Shown here: piece after piece, positions 26,272 to 35,465 of the stretch | Numbering within the stretch: the first letter of the stretch is position 1 | Layout of the letters: each line of letters begins with the position of its first letter | Assembly (NCBI RefSeq): GCF_009363075.1 | Contig: NZ_CP045293.1 | Span: 2,852,001-2,916,000, forward strand | DNA: 64,000 nucleotides | Source: Paenibacillus guangzhouensis | GTDB lineage: Bacteria; Bacillota; Bacilli; Paenibacillales; Paenibacillaceae | Direction: 5' to 3' | Position numbers and translations under genes: made by a program | Notes under the pieces: model-generated | Database searches by the model: none | The model's input: only the letters and a program-made list of their open reading frames with translations | What the model was told of the DNA's origin: nothing

Positions 26272-29160
26272 CTACAATTTCTCAATCTCAATGACTTGAT
26301 TATTGTTGAAGACGAGGATAATCTGATCCCCTTCTGTTAAGGACTGCAGATTCAGCAAAGAATCGCCTTTATGCACATACACATTCGTCACGAAATTGAA
26401 CTTATAGTTGTTATCGGATAACGATGCGCGTTGCACATAAATTTCATTGGACGAAGCAGTGTAGCGGTTAAATTTGCGGCTGAGCGTATCCAAGACACGT
26501 ACCACCGTATTTCCATCCGCATCAAGACGCACTTCGACACGATCTGATGTCGATAAGCTATTAATGTTCGTACTGATCGCTTGATTGCGAACAATCTGAT
26601 AATTCGCCGTCAGTTTCATTTCTTTCTTCTGACCGGAGAAGTCTTTCAGCGTAATTTTGGCGTTCGCCGCATCAATAGATTCCACTTTACCATAAGTGAG
26701 TGTTACTTTGCGAACCAATTCTGGAACATTTCCTGAAAAATTCACATTTACGATTTGGCCTTGCGCAAAATCCGATGCTTTGAGCACTGCACCGTTCTCG
26801 TCTAGCAAAGCTACCCCATCATTTACTTGTTCGATATATCCTGTGCTTGATTTAATTTTTAGCATATTTTTGCTTGCGTCGACAGAGTAAACTTCGAATT
26901 GCGCTTGGGATTTGATCGAGATGCGCCCAACTTTATCCTGCGTCGTACGAAGCTGCGCCGAGATCATATCGCCAACTTTCACATCCGACAGCGATGTCCC
27001 TGTACTCTTACCATAGACGAATACGACAGCTGAGCTATCATACGACAAGGTCATTGTCTGACCTGCATCCGTTAGAAGCGTTAGCGTCTGTTTCCATGTA
27101 TCAAGGCTAAGCAGCTTCCCGTCGTATTTATATACTTTTTGCAGCGTTAGTACTTTATCGCCAAGAACCGTCAGATTGACTTTTGTCTTCTCAGGAAGCT
27201 GTGCCTCAAGGTCTTTCAGGGTAACATTTCCTGTGCCAAAATCAAATTTCGTCGTATCTGTCACATAGAAGGAGAATGCTTTGCCCTTCGCGTTCGTTGC
27301 AGTCAACAATTGCAGCTTCGTATTATAACCCGCGACCGTTAATTCCTGCATCTGCTCCATTTTACGGCCAACCACTTGAATTTTGGAAATCCGATCATCC
27401 GGCGTAATCGTCATTTCGATCACGTCGCCGTTCGTATCATCTGCGATCAGGTCAGCAATTGTAGGCGTCTTGATGCCGTCTACGACGACTTCAACTTTGT
27501 CTGCAAGGAGATTTACTTCCGGACGGGAAGTCCCTTCCTTCACGTAGGTAACGAGTTTGTTCGCCGTGCTGATGTTGATCAAGGTACCGCGGACGGTTCT
27601 TGCGCTCGTCTGCTTCACTTCGAGCTGTGTCACTTGGCCGTTCTTCACGACATAGGAGATCACGTCGTTGACTTTGACTTCCGACAAGCTCTTCAGGATT
27701 TGATCCTGGTAGAGCAACATCGCATCCGACGAGAGCGTCAATGTCTCTTCCACATTCGATGCATCTCTCACCTTAAAGCTCTGCTTGGCAACATCAATTG
27801 CCGTTATCGTACCAGCGCCTGATTTATTCACGGGAGCCGATTTCACTTGTACTAATACGACTTTCTTCTGTCCAGAGAATGTCTCACGTTTAATATCTAA
27901 TGTACTATCTGGCGCAAGATCCTTCGCAGAGATGGCTTTACCATTCTGATCCAAGAATGCGGTTCCTGCATCAAAATCATAGGTCACATAATCATCGCTG
28001 CTGAGCACCGTAAATTTCGTGCCTGTGCTGTGTAAGCGTTGGAATTTACCCTCAACGGACTCGAGCTGGATCTTCGAATCGATCACCTCAACATAACCTG
28101 CTGTGCCTTGCGTATCAATGACTTTGACTTTCGTATAGGCTTGTACTGTTGATGCGGGTACCGAAGTCTCGGAATCTGCTGTGTAGTAGGAAGTTCCTTT
28201 GAGGGTGAAATTATGAATTTTGCCATCTTCCCCATATAGACTAAGATTCGAATCCGTCAAATTCGTAATAACACCTTGATATACATTGTCATACTGGATG
28301 TTCGTATGTTGATCCCCACGGCTGAAGAACGTCGCTAATTGCGCGCGAGTGACGTTACCCGCAGGATTGAATTTATTGCCTTCCATCCCGGTTGTCAGCT
28401 TCAAATCAAGGGCTACGTTAATATAGCCTAACATCGAAGGCGAGATCTTGCTGTTATCGGCAAACGTCGTCGCTTTATTCATCGCGAGCTTCGCTTCCGC
28501 TTGCTTATTCAAAGCACGCACGAGAATTTTCGTAATCCATTCACGCGATGCTTTTTTCGAACCCCATGCCTCTTTGGAACCGGATGGCGTCATTTCTTCA
28601 TTTTTGTCCAGAAGTCCTTTGGAGAAGGCTAGCGCAACATAAGGCTTGAAGTAGTTGTCAACAACGAATCCGCTCTGGAATGCGACTGAGTTCGTTGTAT
28701 CCACTTCTTTCTCCAGATTCATATAGCGAATCGCCATCGTTACCGCTTCTTGTTGGGTAACCGGATCATTCGGTCTGAATTTCCCGTTGTTCCCAAGTAG
28801 AATTTTCTCAAGCGCTAGCTTCGTAATATGCTTCTCTGCCCAGAACCCGCTCTTCACATCGCTGAACAAGGCGCTTCCGCTGCCTACGGATGTATTGGAG
28901 GACCCTGTCCCTGTATTTCCTGCATTATTGGTGCTGTTGGTATTTCCGGTGTTGCTTGTGTTGCTTGTGTTGCTTGTGTTATTGGTGTTGCTCGTTCCTG
29001 TATTTTCTTTATTTGTACTTGATGTCGAATTATCTTTGCTATTCGATGTTGACGTAGATGATGTATTCCCGTTTGCTGGCGTGACTGCCGCATATGCACT
29101 TCCTGCCGCACCAAATACGAGAACCGCTGATAGAAACAGCGTGACGAACTTTTTAGACAT
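26272..29160 (-). CDS. Secreted S-layer homology (SLH) domain protein
   Basis: A 962-residue exported protein. The start at 29160 follows a GAGAGGAG site and opens with a signal peptide (MSKKFVTLFLSAVLVFGAAGSAYA). Residues about 30-75 are a low-complexity Asn/Thr/Ser linker coded partly by a 9-base tandem repeat. Three SLH domains follow (about 90-280; FSDVKSGFWAEKHI, then two more ending in VTRAQLATFFSR), which bind pyruvylated secondary cell-wall polymer. The remaining 680 residues are made of repeated beta-rich modules with phrases such as GKVESIDAANAKITLKD, resembling surface proteins of Paenibacillus. It lies in a block of envelope genes. No enzymatic motif is visible. Confidence 0.88.
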   Translation of the reverse strand: MSKKFVTLFLSAVLVFGAAGSAYAAVTPANGNTSSTSTSNSKDNSTSSTNKENTGTSNTNNTSNTSNTSNTGNTNSTNNAGNTGTGSSNTSVGSGSALFSDVKSGFWAEKHITKLALEKILLGNNGKFRPNDPVTQQEAVTMAIRYMNLEKEVDTTNSVAFQSGFVVDNYFKPYVALAFSKGLLDKNEEMTPSGSKEAWGSKKASREWITKILVRALNKQAEAKLAMNKATTFADNSKISPSMLGYINVALDLKLTTGMEGNKFNPAGNVTRAQLATFFSRGDQHTNIQYDNVYQGVITNLTDSNLSLYGEDGKIHNFTLKGTSYYTADSETSVPASTVQAYTKVKVIDTQGTAGYVEVIDSKIQLESVEGKFQRLHSTGTKFTVLSSDDYVTYDFDAGTAFLDQNGKAISAKDLAPDSTLDIKRETFSGQKKVVLVQVKSAPVNKSGAGTITAIDVAKQSFKVRDASNVEETLTLSSDAMLLYQDQILKSLSEVKVNDVISYVVKNGQVTQLEVKQTSARTVRGTLINISTANKLVTYVKEGTSRPEVNLLADKVEVVVDGIKTPTIADLIADDTNGDVIEMTITPDDRISKIQVVGRKMEQMQELTVAGYNTKLQLLTATNAKGKAFSFYVTDTTKFDFGTGNVTLKDLEAQLPEKTKVNLTVLGDKVLTLQKVYKYDGKLLSLDTWKQTLTLLTDAGQTMTLSYDSSAVVFVYGKSTGTSLSDVKVGDMISAQLRTTQDKVGRISIKSQAQFEVYSVDASKNMLKIKSSTGYIEQVNDGVALLDENGAVLKASDFAQGQIVNVNFSGNVPELVRKVTLTYGKVESIDAANAKITLKDFSGQKKEMKLTANYQIVRNQAISTNINSLSTSDRVEVRLDADGNTVVRVLDTLSRKFNRYTASSNEIYVQRASLSDNNYKFNFVTNVYVHKGDSLLNLQSLTEGDQIILVFNNNQVIEIEKL
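28951..28980 (-). repeat. 9-base tandem repeat in the SLH linker
   Basis: The unit GTTGCTTGT occurs three times in a row (plus-strand view) followed by GTT, coding an Asn-Thr-Ser tripeptide repeat on the minus strand. Since 9 is a multiple of 3, gain or loss of units would change linker length without a frameshift. Confidence 0.8.
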
Positions 29161-29216
29161 GATGTGACTCCTCTCTCTATGTAACCTATTAAAAAACGCT
29201 AAGGATAATAAATTCA

Positions 29217-29245
29217 ACAAAGAAGCAGGAAGATCCTGCTTCTTT
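29217..29245 (-). terminator. Terminator of the GerMN lipoprotein gene
   Basis: Perfect arms AGAAGCAGGA and TCCTGCTTCT at 29221-29243 with a 3-base loop, followed by T's on the minus strand. Confidence 0.85.
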
Positions 29246-29248
29246 ATC

Positions 29249-29764
29249 TTAATTTCTGCTAAAAGGATGCTCTAATTCGACATGACCCATCAATGTATCG
29301 ACAGATTGGCCTTCGACAAGAATATCCACGGTTTTTACTTCATCGAACTGAAAGCTTGTCTTAAGCACCGCTTGCAGCGCCAGATCTTCCCCCGATGCGC
29401 CAAGATGCGCGTTCTCCGGGATTTTCACATCCACGGTTAATGCACCATCATCGCTAAGCGTTGCTGACAGAAATTCCGATTGATCCCACAGTGCAATCAG
29501 CTTCTCGTCATCCGCATGCTGCAACGTCTTGAGTGCTGCAAGGTACTTGTCCTTCACGTCCGTGAATTTAATCTCTTTGTCCTGCGGCACGAGATTCAAG
29601 ATTTGATCGTCCGTGTAGAATGACTGAATCTTCAACGTCTGTTCAGCCGGCTGCTCAACCTGCGGTTTATCGCCTGGCTTCGGATCGGCTGACTTCTGTC
29701 CGCATCCTGCTGCAATGGCTATCGTTAATAATAATGCGCTAAGTACTAGAATCGTTTTTTTCAA
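29249..29764 (-). CDS. GerMN-domain lipoprotein
   Basis: A short exported lipoprotein with a type II signal peptide ending in the lipobox IAAGC, a Pro/Lys-rich spacer, and a C-terminal GerMN domain (about 45-165) recognisable by IQSFYTDDQILNLVPQDKEI and the FQFDEVKTVDILVEGQSVDTLMG-type end; GerMN domains occur in the spore germination protein GerM and in envelope lipoproteins. The best start is a TTG at 29764 with GAGGTGAG 4-5 bases upstream; a GTG at 29773 is an alternative with a poorer site. It starts right behind amidase 1 (gap under 20 bases), so both are one operon, which suggests a joint role in wall remodelling or sporulation. Confidence 0.85.
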   Translation of the reverse strand: MKKTILVLSALLLTIAIAAGCGQKSADPKPGDKPQVEQPAEQTLKIQSFYTDDQILNLVPQDKEIKFTDVKDKYLAALKTLQHADDEKLIALWDQSEFLSATLSDDGALTVDVKIPENAHLGASGEDLALQAVLKTSFQFDEVKTVDILVEGQSVDTLMGHVELEHPFSRN

Positions 29765-29779
29765 CTTTCTCACCTCGTA

Positions 29780-31294
29780 TTAGGACTGTAATCCCAAATA
29801 TTGTTTAATCCCATCTTTAATGGATTGGGCCACACGATACTGGAAGTCTTCCTTGTAGAGAGCCGATTCATCTGTTGCATTCGTTAAATAACCTACCTCT
29901 AGCAAACATGCCGGCATATTCGTCTCACGTGTCACATGCAGACTTTGCTTGCGTACGCCTCGGTCCGGGAGTCCGGTGCCTTTTACAAGGTTGTTGTGCA
30001 TCACTTGCGCAAATGCCTTACTCTCATCATCTCGGGAATAATACGTCTCCGTACCACTGATCGACGACTTGTTAATACTGTTCGCATGGATCGATACAAA
30101 TAAGTTCGCTTGATGCTGCTTCGCAAACGCAACACGATCTTTAAGTTCCAAGAACGTATCGTCTGTACGTGTGAGAATAATCTCTACGTCAGGATCGTTC
30201 TTGAACACTTCTGCCACCTTCAGCGCCTGTGCAAGATTAAAATCCTTCTCATTCCGCTTATTAAGGCTGATAGCTCCAGGATCCTTCGCACCATGCCCTG
30301 CATCAATCACAACGATATATTTGCCAGAGTGCGGAGGCTGCGTTCCAGGATCCGTTCCTGTGCCCGGGTCTGTCGTCCCACCGTCGTTCAAATCAACTAC
30401 CACGGTGTTCGGATCCTTCGTCGTAGAGACGGAGAAATTCTGGCTCTTCTTCATGTCAATCACGACCCGAATGGTTGCTGGACTGTCACTGTATTGCGAG
30501 TAACGAATTTTATTGACCACCGGATGATCTTGAACGATGAACTCCGCTTGCCCGTTCGATGAGAAATTCTGCGTGGTATTGAAAGCCTCCGAGAACTTCG
30601 CGTTCGGAATATCAACGACGATGCGATCAGGACTTGTCAGCCGCTGCTGCGTTGGCTTCAGGTCACCTTTGCTGACGCCAATAATTAATCGATTGTCTTC
30701 AAAGGACATCGTCTGGATCTCGGACAAATCTTCGTTCTTCGAACCGTTGCCTGCGTTACCATTATTCGAAGAATTGTTCCCTTCGTCTTTGGTTCCATCC
30801 CCTGTTGTACCGCCTGGATCCGGTTCCGGTTTGGTTACTGGCGGCTTCGGTTCTGTCACTTCAGACCCGGCATCCGATGTGAAGAGATAGACTGATTTCG
30901 TCTCATTCTCCCAGTTTACTACAAGCCCCATCGTCTCGCCAACGAAACGCAGTGGAACGAGCGTTGTATCCGACTTGATCATAGGTGCTACATCGAGGTT
31001 GACTTTCTTGCCATCTACTGTCGCCCATTTCTGGGACACTACGAGTTGTATTGTCTTCTTGTCATTATGTATAGTTACCGTGCGCGTCTTCTTATCCCAG
31101 TCTACCTGGAAGCCAAGCTCCTCAACGACGACACGAATTGGAATCATTGTCGTACTCTTAACCATCTGCGTTTCTGCGGACGGCGAGAGTGACACACCAT
31201 TGAGATACAAATGTAATCCCGCACTCGCATGACTCAGACTCGGTAACGTGAACAACATCAAACAAAAAAACATCAAAGTACCAATTTTCTTCAT
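29780..31294 (-). CDS. N-acetylmuramoyl-L-alanine amidase (copy 1)
   Basis: A 504-residue exported wall hydrolase. After a signal peptide (ends near SHA, residue 24) comes a copper-amine-oxidase-N-like domain (about 27-140; GVSLSPSAETQMV...TTLVPLRFVGETMGL), a Gly/Asn-rich linker, an AMIN domain (about 195-310) that targets peptidoglycan, and a C-terminal zinc amidase_3 domain (about 328-504). Zinc ligands are in DAGHG, NEKDFN and SIHAN; the catalytic Glu is in LLEVGYL. It is a close paralogue of the next gene and shares its upstream sequence. It forms an operon with the GerMN lipoprotein. Cleaves the bond between MurNAc and the stem peptide. Confidence 0.94.
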   Translation of the reverse strand: MKKIGTLMFFCLMLFTLPSLSHASAGLHLYLNGVSLSPSAETQMVKSTTMIPIRVVVEELGFQVDWDKKTRTVTIHNDKKTIQLVVSQKWATVDGKKVNLDVAPMIKSDTTLVPLRFVGETMGLVVNWENETKSVYLFTSDAGSEVTEPKPPVTKPEPDPGGTTGDGTKDEGNNSSNNGNAGNGSKNEDLSEIQTMSFEDNRLIIGVSKGDLKPTQQRLTSPDRIVVDIPNAKFSEAFNTTQNFSSNGQAEFIVQDHPVVNKIRYSQYSDSPATIRVVIDMKKSQNFSVSTTKDPNTVVVDLNDGGTTDPGTGTDPGTQPPHSGKYIVVIDAGHGAKDPGAISLNKRNEKDFNLAQALKVAEVFKNDPDVEIILTRTDDTFLELKDRVAFAKQHQANLFVSIHANSINKSSISGTETYYSRDDESKAFAQVMHNNLVKGTGLPDRGVRKQSLHVTRETNMPACLLEVGYLTNATDESALYKEDFQYRVAQSIKDGIKQYLGLQS

Positions 31295-31366
31295 CCTTCA
31301 CCCCTGCTTTTCATAGATTTACTTGCGTGAACATACGGCATCGAACCTACGACACCTAACCACATG

Positions 31367-31397
31367 ATTAGACGTCTATAAATCTACAAAAGTTGCG
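31367..31397 (-). promoter_or_regulatory. Conserved 31-base block upstream of amidase 1
   Basis: This block matches 33062-33092, upstream of amidase 2, in 26 of 31 positions with no gap; the best part is ACAAAAGTTGCG. It lies about 75-105 bases before each amidase start. It may hold the promoter or a regulator site, or just be a relic of the duplication. Confidence 0.5.
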
Positions 31398-31407
31398 CTA
31401 AGTCGAC

Positions 31408-31452
31408 AAAAAAACAAGCTTCAATCCCTTATCTGCAAAGGAATTGAAGCCC
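31408..31452 (-). terminator. Terminator of amidase 2
   Basis: Arms GCTTCAATTCCTT and AAGGGATTGAAGC (31418-31450, one mismatch) on the minus strand followed by TTGTTTTTTT. Confidence 0.85.
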
Positions 31453-31473
31453 TTCCAAAATATTTAAATTAAT

Positions 31474-32988
31474 TTAAGGCTGTAATCCGAGATAGACATA
31501 AATTCCGTCTCTAATCGATTGCGCAACACGATTCTGGAACTCATCCGAGAATAACGCTGTTTCATCCGTTAGATTCGATAGATAGCCGACCTCCAGCAGT
31601 ACAGCCGGCATCGTCGTCTCTCGTGTCACATGCAAACTCTTCTGACGAACACCGCGATCTGGCAGCTGCGTAGCTTGCACCAATTTGGCGTGCATCACTT
31701 CCGCGAACCCCTTACTTGCATCCTCGCGAGTATAATAGGTCTCCGTTCCAGATATTGTAGGCTTATTCTCTACGCTGTTGGCATGAATCGACACGAATAG
31801 ATTCGCCTGCACCTGCTTCGCTAGCGCAACCCGATCACTTAGCGTTGGATATGTATCGTCTGATCTAGTCATGATAATCTGCACATTCGCATCGTCTCGG
31901 AACAAATCGGCTACTTTTTGCGCAACGGACAGATTGAAATCCTTCTCACGACGCTTGTTCGGGCTGCTCGTTCCAGGATCATTCCCACCATGCCCCGGAT
32001 CGATCATCACGATATATTTACCGGATTGCGGCGGCGTCACGACAGGTTGTTGTCCAGTGCCAGAATTCCCTTCAGGAATCAGAGTTCCGCTATTGAAATC
32101 TACGACAATCGTATTCGGATTTTGCTCTGTATAGACGCTGGCATTCTGACTCTGCGTCAGATCCAGCACGATTCTTACCGTCGATGGCGTATTAGAAAAG
32201 AGTGAGAACCGAATTTTACTCACCACGTCATGGTTAGGCACCTGGATCTCGCCGGTTCCGTTCGTGCCGAATACAGCGCTTTTGAAATAGGAATCCGCAA
32301 ATTTCGCGTTAGGCAAATCAATGACAACACGGTCCGGATTGGTAAGCCGTTCCTGCTTCGGTACGACCCCGCTTTTGTTCACGCCGACAATGAGACGATT
32401 ATCTTCGAAGGACACGGCCTGTACTTCGGCAATCTCCCCGGATTTCACGCCAGACGATAGATCCGTATCACTTGACTCGCTTGGTACAGTTGGTGTTACA
32501 ATCCCGCCTTGCTCCGGCTCTGGTGTTGTCGTCGGCGGTACAGGCTGTGTAACTTCAGATCCGAAATCGGAAGAAAATAAAAAGACGGATTTGCTCTCAC
32601 TCTCCCAATTCACGACAAGGCCCATTTGTTCGCCGACAAAACGCAGCGGAACCAATGTGGTATCCTTGCTCAACGTCGGCGGCATATCCAGCGTAACCTT
32701 CTTATCATTCACCGTCGCCCATTTCTGGTCTACGACAAGCTGAATTGTTTTCTCCGCATTATGTATAGAGGCCATGCGTGTCTTCTTATTCCAGTCCACC
32801 TGGAAGCCTAGTTCTTCGACGACAACCCGGATCGGAATCATCGTTGACCCCTTGATTATCTGGGGCGTCGCAGACGGCGAGACAGACTCACCATTGAGAT
32901 ATAACTGCAACCCCGCTTCTGCATGCATCATATTCGGCAACAAGAGCAACATCCAACAGAACAACACGATAGCACCAATTTTTTTCAT
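31474..32988 (-). CDS. N-acetylmuramoyl-L-alanine amidase (copy 2)
   Basis: A tandem paralogue of the preceding amidase, with the same 504-residue length and domain order: signal peptide, copper-amine-oxidase-N-like domain (about 27-140), Pro/Ser/Thr-rich linker, AMIN domain (about 190-310) and zinc amidase_3 domain (about 330-504). Zinc-site and catalytic residues are kept (DPGHGGNDPG, REKDFN, SIHAN, LLEVGYL). The linker has diverged most, as expected for a spacer. It has its own terminator and an upstream block similar to that of copy 1, so each copy is its own unit. Both are likely house-keeping or sporulation wall hydrolases. Confidence 0.94.
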   Translation of the reverse strand: MKKIGAIVLFCWMLLLLPNMMHAEAGLQLYLNGESVSPSATPQIIKGSTMIPIRVVVEELGFQVDWNKKTRMASIHNAEKTIQLVVDQKWATVNDKKVTLDMPPTLSKDTTLVPLRFVGEQMGLVVNWESESKSVFLFSSDFGSEVTQPVPPTTTPEPEQGGIVTPTVPSESSDTDLSSGVKSGEIAEVQAVSFEDNRLIVGVNKSGVVPKQERLTNPDRVVIDLPNAKFADSYFKSAVFGTNGTGEIQVPNHDVVSKIRFSLFSNTPSTVRIVLDLTQSQNASVYTEQNPNTIVVDFNSGTLIPEGNSGTGQQPVVTPPQSGKYIVMIDPGHGGNDPGTSSPNKRREKDFNLSVAQKVADLFRDDANVQIIMTRSDDTYPTLSDRVALAKQVQANLFVSIHANSVENKPTISGTETYYTREDASKGFAEVMHAKLVQATQLPDRGVRQKSLHVTRETTMPAVLLEVGYLSNLTDETALFSDEFQNRVAQSIRDGIYVYLGLQP

Positions 32989-33061
32989 CCGATTCTCCTG
33001 ATCTTCATAGATTTGAATTCTATCAATGGCAACATGATAAGACGCGACATCTTATCACAAC

Positions 33062-33092
33062 ATTAGACATCCAAAACTTTACAAAAGTTGCG
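33062..33092 (-). promoter_or_regulatory. Conserved 31-base block upstream of amidase 2
   Basis: Counterpart of the block at 31367-31397 (26 of 31 identical). An additional inverted repeat GATAAGA/TCTTATC with a 7-base spacer lies between this block and the amidase 2 start, near 33030-33056, and is not obvious in copy 1. Confidence 0.5.
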
Positions 33093-33112
33093 TGTTATAG
33101 TAAATATAAAAC

Positions 33113-33162
33113 AAAAAAAATAGAGCTTCAACCCTCTATTTGTCAAAGGTTTGAAACTCTTA
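33113..33162 (-). terminator. Terminator of leuCD
   Basis: Arms AGAGTTTCAAACCT and AGGGTTGAAGCTCT (33122-33160, imperfect) on the minus strand, followed by a run of eight T's. It resembles the terminator at 31.4 kb. Confidence 0.75.
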
Positions 33163-33187
33163 TCATAGATTGAAAGATTTCTGTCGA

Positions 33188-33781
33188 TTACGCTAGATTG
33201 CGTTGTTTCTCGTAAGCCGCAATTTTGTCTTCATGCTGCAGCGTCAAGCCGATATCATCCAGTCCTTGAAGAAGGAATTGACGGCGATGCTCATCAAGAT
33301 CGAACTGAATTTCAAGACCGTATGCATCCGTAATTTTTTTGTTCTCAAGGTCAACCGATAATTGATATCCTTCATGCTTCGCTGTACGTTGGAATAGATC
33401 TTCAACCTGCTCTTCAGACAATTTAATAGGCAAAATGCCGTTCTTGAAGCAGTTGTTGTAGAAGATATCCGCAAAAGTTGGCGCAATGACACAGCGGAAG
33501 CCGTAATCCAAGATCGCCCAAGGCGCATGCTCACGGGAAGAGCCGCAACCGAAGTTGACACGAGAGATAAGTACCGAAGCTCCCTCATAGCGCGGCTGGT
33601 TCAATGCAAACGATGTGTTCACATCGCCATTTTCATGGAATCTCCATTCATAGAATAGAAATTGACCGAAGCCCGAACGTTCAATACGCTTCAAAAATTG
33701 TTTGGGAATGATTGCGTCCGTATCGACATTCACGCGATCGACTGGTCCGACAATCCCTGTTAGCTGTTTAAATGGTTCCAT
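33188..33781 (-). CDS. leuD: 3-isopropylmalate dehydratase small subunit
   Basis: LeuD, the swivel-domain subunit that pairs with LeuC to isomerise 2- to 3-isopropylmalate in leucine synthesis. The 197-residue protein has the usual length and the family motif [15 protein letters not shown] (about 69-83), as well as [13 protein letters not shown] at the N-terminus. The ATG follows GAGAGGGG. It is the second gene of a leuC-leuD operon, 47 bases behind leuC, and ends at a terminator. leuA and leuB are not in the window. Confidence 0.95.
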   Translation of the reverse strand: MEPFKQLTGIVGPVDRVNVDTDAIIPKQFLKRIERSGFGQFLFYEWRFHENGDVNTSFALNQPRYEGASVLISRVNFGCGSSREHAPWAILDYGFRCVIAPTFADIFYNNCFKNGILPIKLSEEQVEDLFQRTAKHEGYQLSVDLENKKITDAYGLEIQFDLDEHRRQFLLQGLDDIGLTLQHEDKIAAYEKQRNLA

Positions 33782-33828
33782 CGTTTATTTCCCCTCTCGT
33801 CCTTCTTATCTGACTCCGAATCTATACA

Positions 33829-35244
33829 TTAGTTCGCTGCTTTCAATTCCCAATTACGCACATCGACGAAATGTCCCTTGATCGCTGCTGCCGCTGCCAT
33901 TGCTGGTGATACCAAGTGCGTACGTCCGCCGCGTCCTTGACGTCCCTCGAAATTCCGGTTCGAAGTCGATGCGCAGCGTTGTCCTGGTTGCAATACGTCC
34001 GGGTTCATCGCAAGACACATACTGCAGCCGGCATCGCGCCATTCAAAGCCTGCTTCGGTGAAGATTTTGTCTAGGCCTTCTTTCTCTGCTTGAATCTTAA
34101 CGCGTCCAGATCCTGGTACGACAATTGCTGTTACTTGACTCGAAACTTGGTATCCGCGTGCAATCTCAGCTGCTGCGCGCAAGTCTTCGATCCGACCATT
34201 TGTGCAAGATCCGATAAAGACATAATCGATTCCGATCTCAGACATCGGTGTTCCTGGTTTCAAATCCATATATTCAAGCGCTTTTTCAGCTGCTTTACGC
34301 TCATTATCTGAAGCGAAATCATTCGGGTTCGGTACAGTCGCCGTAATGTCTGTCCCCATCCCTGGGCTAGTTCCCCAAGTGACTTGCGGGATCAAGCTAT
34401 CGACATCGAAGTCAACTATAAGATCATAGGTTGCTCCCTCGTCGGATGTCAGCTGCTTCCAAGCAGCAACCGCTTGATCATAAGCTTCGCCTTGCGGTGC
34501 ATATTCACGGCCGCGCAGGTATTCGAATGTTACTTCATCCGGTGCGATAAGACCTGCTCTTGCACCCGCTTCAATGGACATGTTGCATACCGTCATGCGC
34601 TCTTCCATCGTCAAGGAGCGGATTGCTTCACCTGTATATTCAATAACATAACCTGTTGCGAAGTCTGTACCGTATTTCGCAATAACGCCAAGAATCATAT
34701 CTTTTGCTGTTACACCTGGTTTACGACTACCGACAAATCGAACTTCCAATGTTTTAGCTTTTGCTTGTTGCAGACATTGTGTTGCAAGCACGTGTTCCAC
34801 TTCGCTTGTACCGATCCCGAAAGCTAATGCGCCAAACGCACCGTGCGTTGATGTATGGCTGTCGCCGCATACGATCGTCTTGCCTGGATGCGTGAGTCCA
34901 AGCTCTGGACCCATAACGTGAACAACCCCTTGATCTAAACTGTTCAAGTCATAGCAAGTGACGCCGAAATCTGCACAGTTCTTCGATAATGTGTCAATTT
35001 GCTGCTTCGAGATTGGATCAGTAATATTGAAACGATCCTTTGTAGGTACGTTGTGGTCCATCGTTGCAAAAGTCAGTTCTGGACGGCGTACTTTACGACC
35101 CGACATGCGAAGTCCTTCAAATGCCTGTGGAGATGTTACTTCATGAACCAAATGCAAATCAATATACAAAATGCTTGGTTTGCCTTCCTCTTGATGAATC
35201 ACATGATTTTCCCAAATTTTCTCAAACATCGTCTTTTTCGCCAT
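33829..35244 (-). CDS. leuC: 3-isopropylmalate dehydratase large subunit
   Basis: LeuC, the catalytic 4Fe-4S aconitase-type subunit. The 471-residue protein carries the cluster cysteines in FIGSCTNGR and GCSMCLAMN and the substrate-binding [12 protein letters not shown] motif. Of two close ATG codons I choose 35244, since the GAGGTGA site is 6 bases from it but directly touches the other one (35250). Operon with leuD; divergent from a LysR-type gene with a palindromic candidate operator between them. Confidence 0.96.
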   Translation of the reverse strand: MAKKTMFEKIWENHVIHQEEGKPSILYIDLHLVHEVTSPQAFEGLRMSGRKVRRPELTFATMDHNVPTKDRFNITDPISKQQIDTLSKNCADFGVTCYDLNSLDQGVVHVMGPELGLTHPGKTIVCGDSHTSTHGAFGALAFGIGTSEVEHVLATQCLQQAKAKTLEVRFVGSRKPGVTAKDMILGVIAKYGTDFATGYVIEYTGEAIRSLTMEERMTVCNMSIEAGARAGLIAPDEVTFEYLRGREYAPQGEAYDQAVAAWKQLTSDEGATYDLIVDFDVDSLIPQVTWGTSPGMGTDITATVPNPNDFASDNERKAAEKALEYMDLKPGTPMSEIGIDYVFIGSCTNGRIEDLRAAAEIARGYQVSSQVTAIVVPGSGRVKIQAEKEGLDKIFTEAGFEWRDAGCSMCLAMNPDVLQPGQRCASTSNRNFEGRQGRGGRTHLVSPAMAAAAAIKGHFVDVRNWELKAAN

Positions 35245-35365
35245 TATCATTCACCTCGTCATCATATCGAAACCTTATCAGATTTGCGGTTATTGCTGAT
35301 TTCCGTACGCAAATCTTTCCTTTGAATGAATCATAGCATTTCCATTTCGATTGCTCCAAGATATA

Positions 35366-35382
35366 ATAACTATAAGTGTTAT
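35366..35382. promoter_or_regulatory. Candidate LysR-type operator
   Basis: The inverted repeat ATAAC-N7-GTTAT lies midway between leuC and the divergent lysR gene. LysR regulators usually bind T-N11-A palindromes in such intergenic regions. Prediction from position and symmetry only. Confidence 0.4.
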
Positions 35383-35465
35383 AGGTTTTTCTTATAGAGG
35401 AATTTCAAAAAGTCATAGTCATCAACACATAATCATTAATCTCAAAATAGGAGGTTTACCCTACA

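Noticed and set aside
35402-35420. A TTCAAAAAGTCAT-like stretch in the leuC-lysR gap, similar to the end of the interspersed repeat
   Set aside because: Only about 12 bases match and no second block or partner end is nearby, so chance is sufficient.
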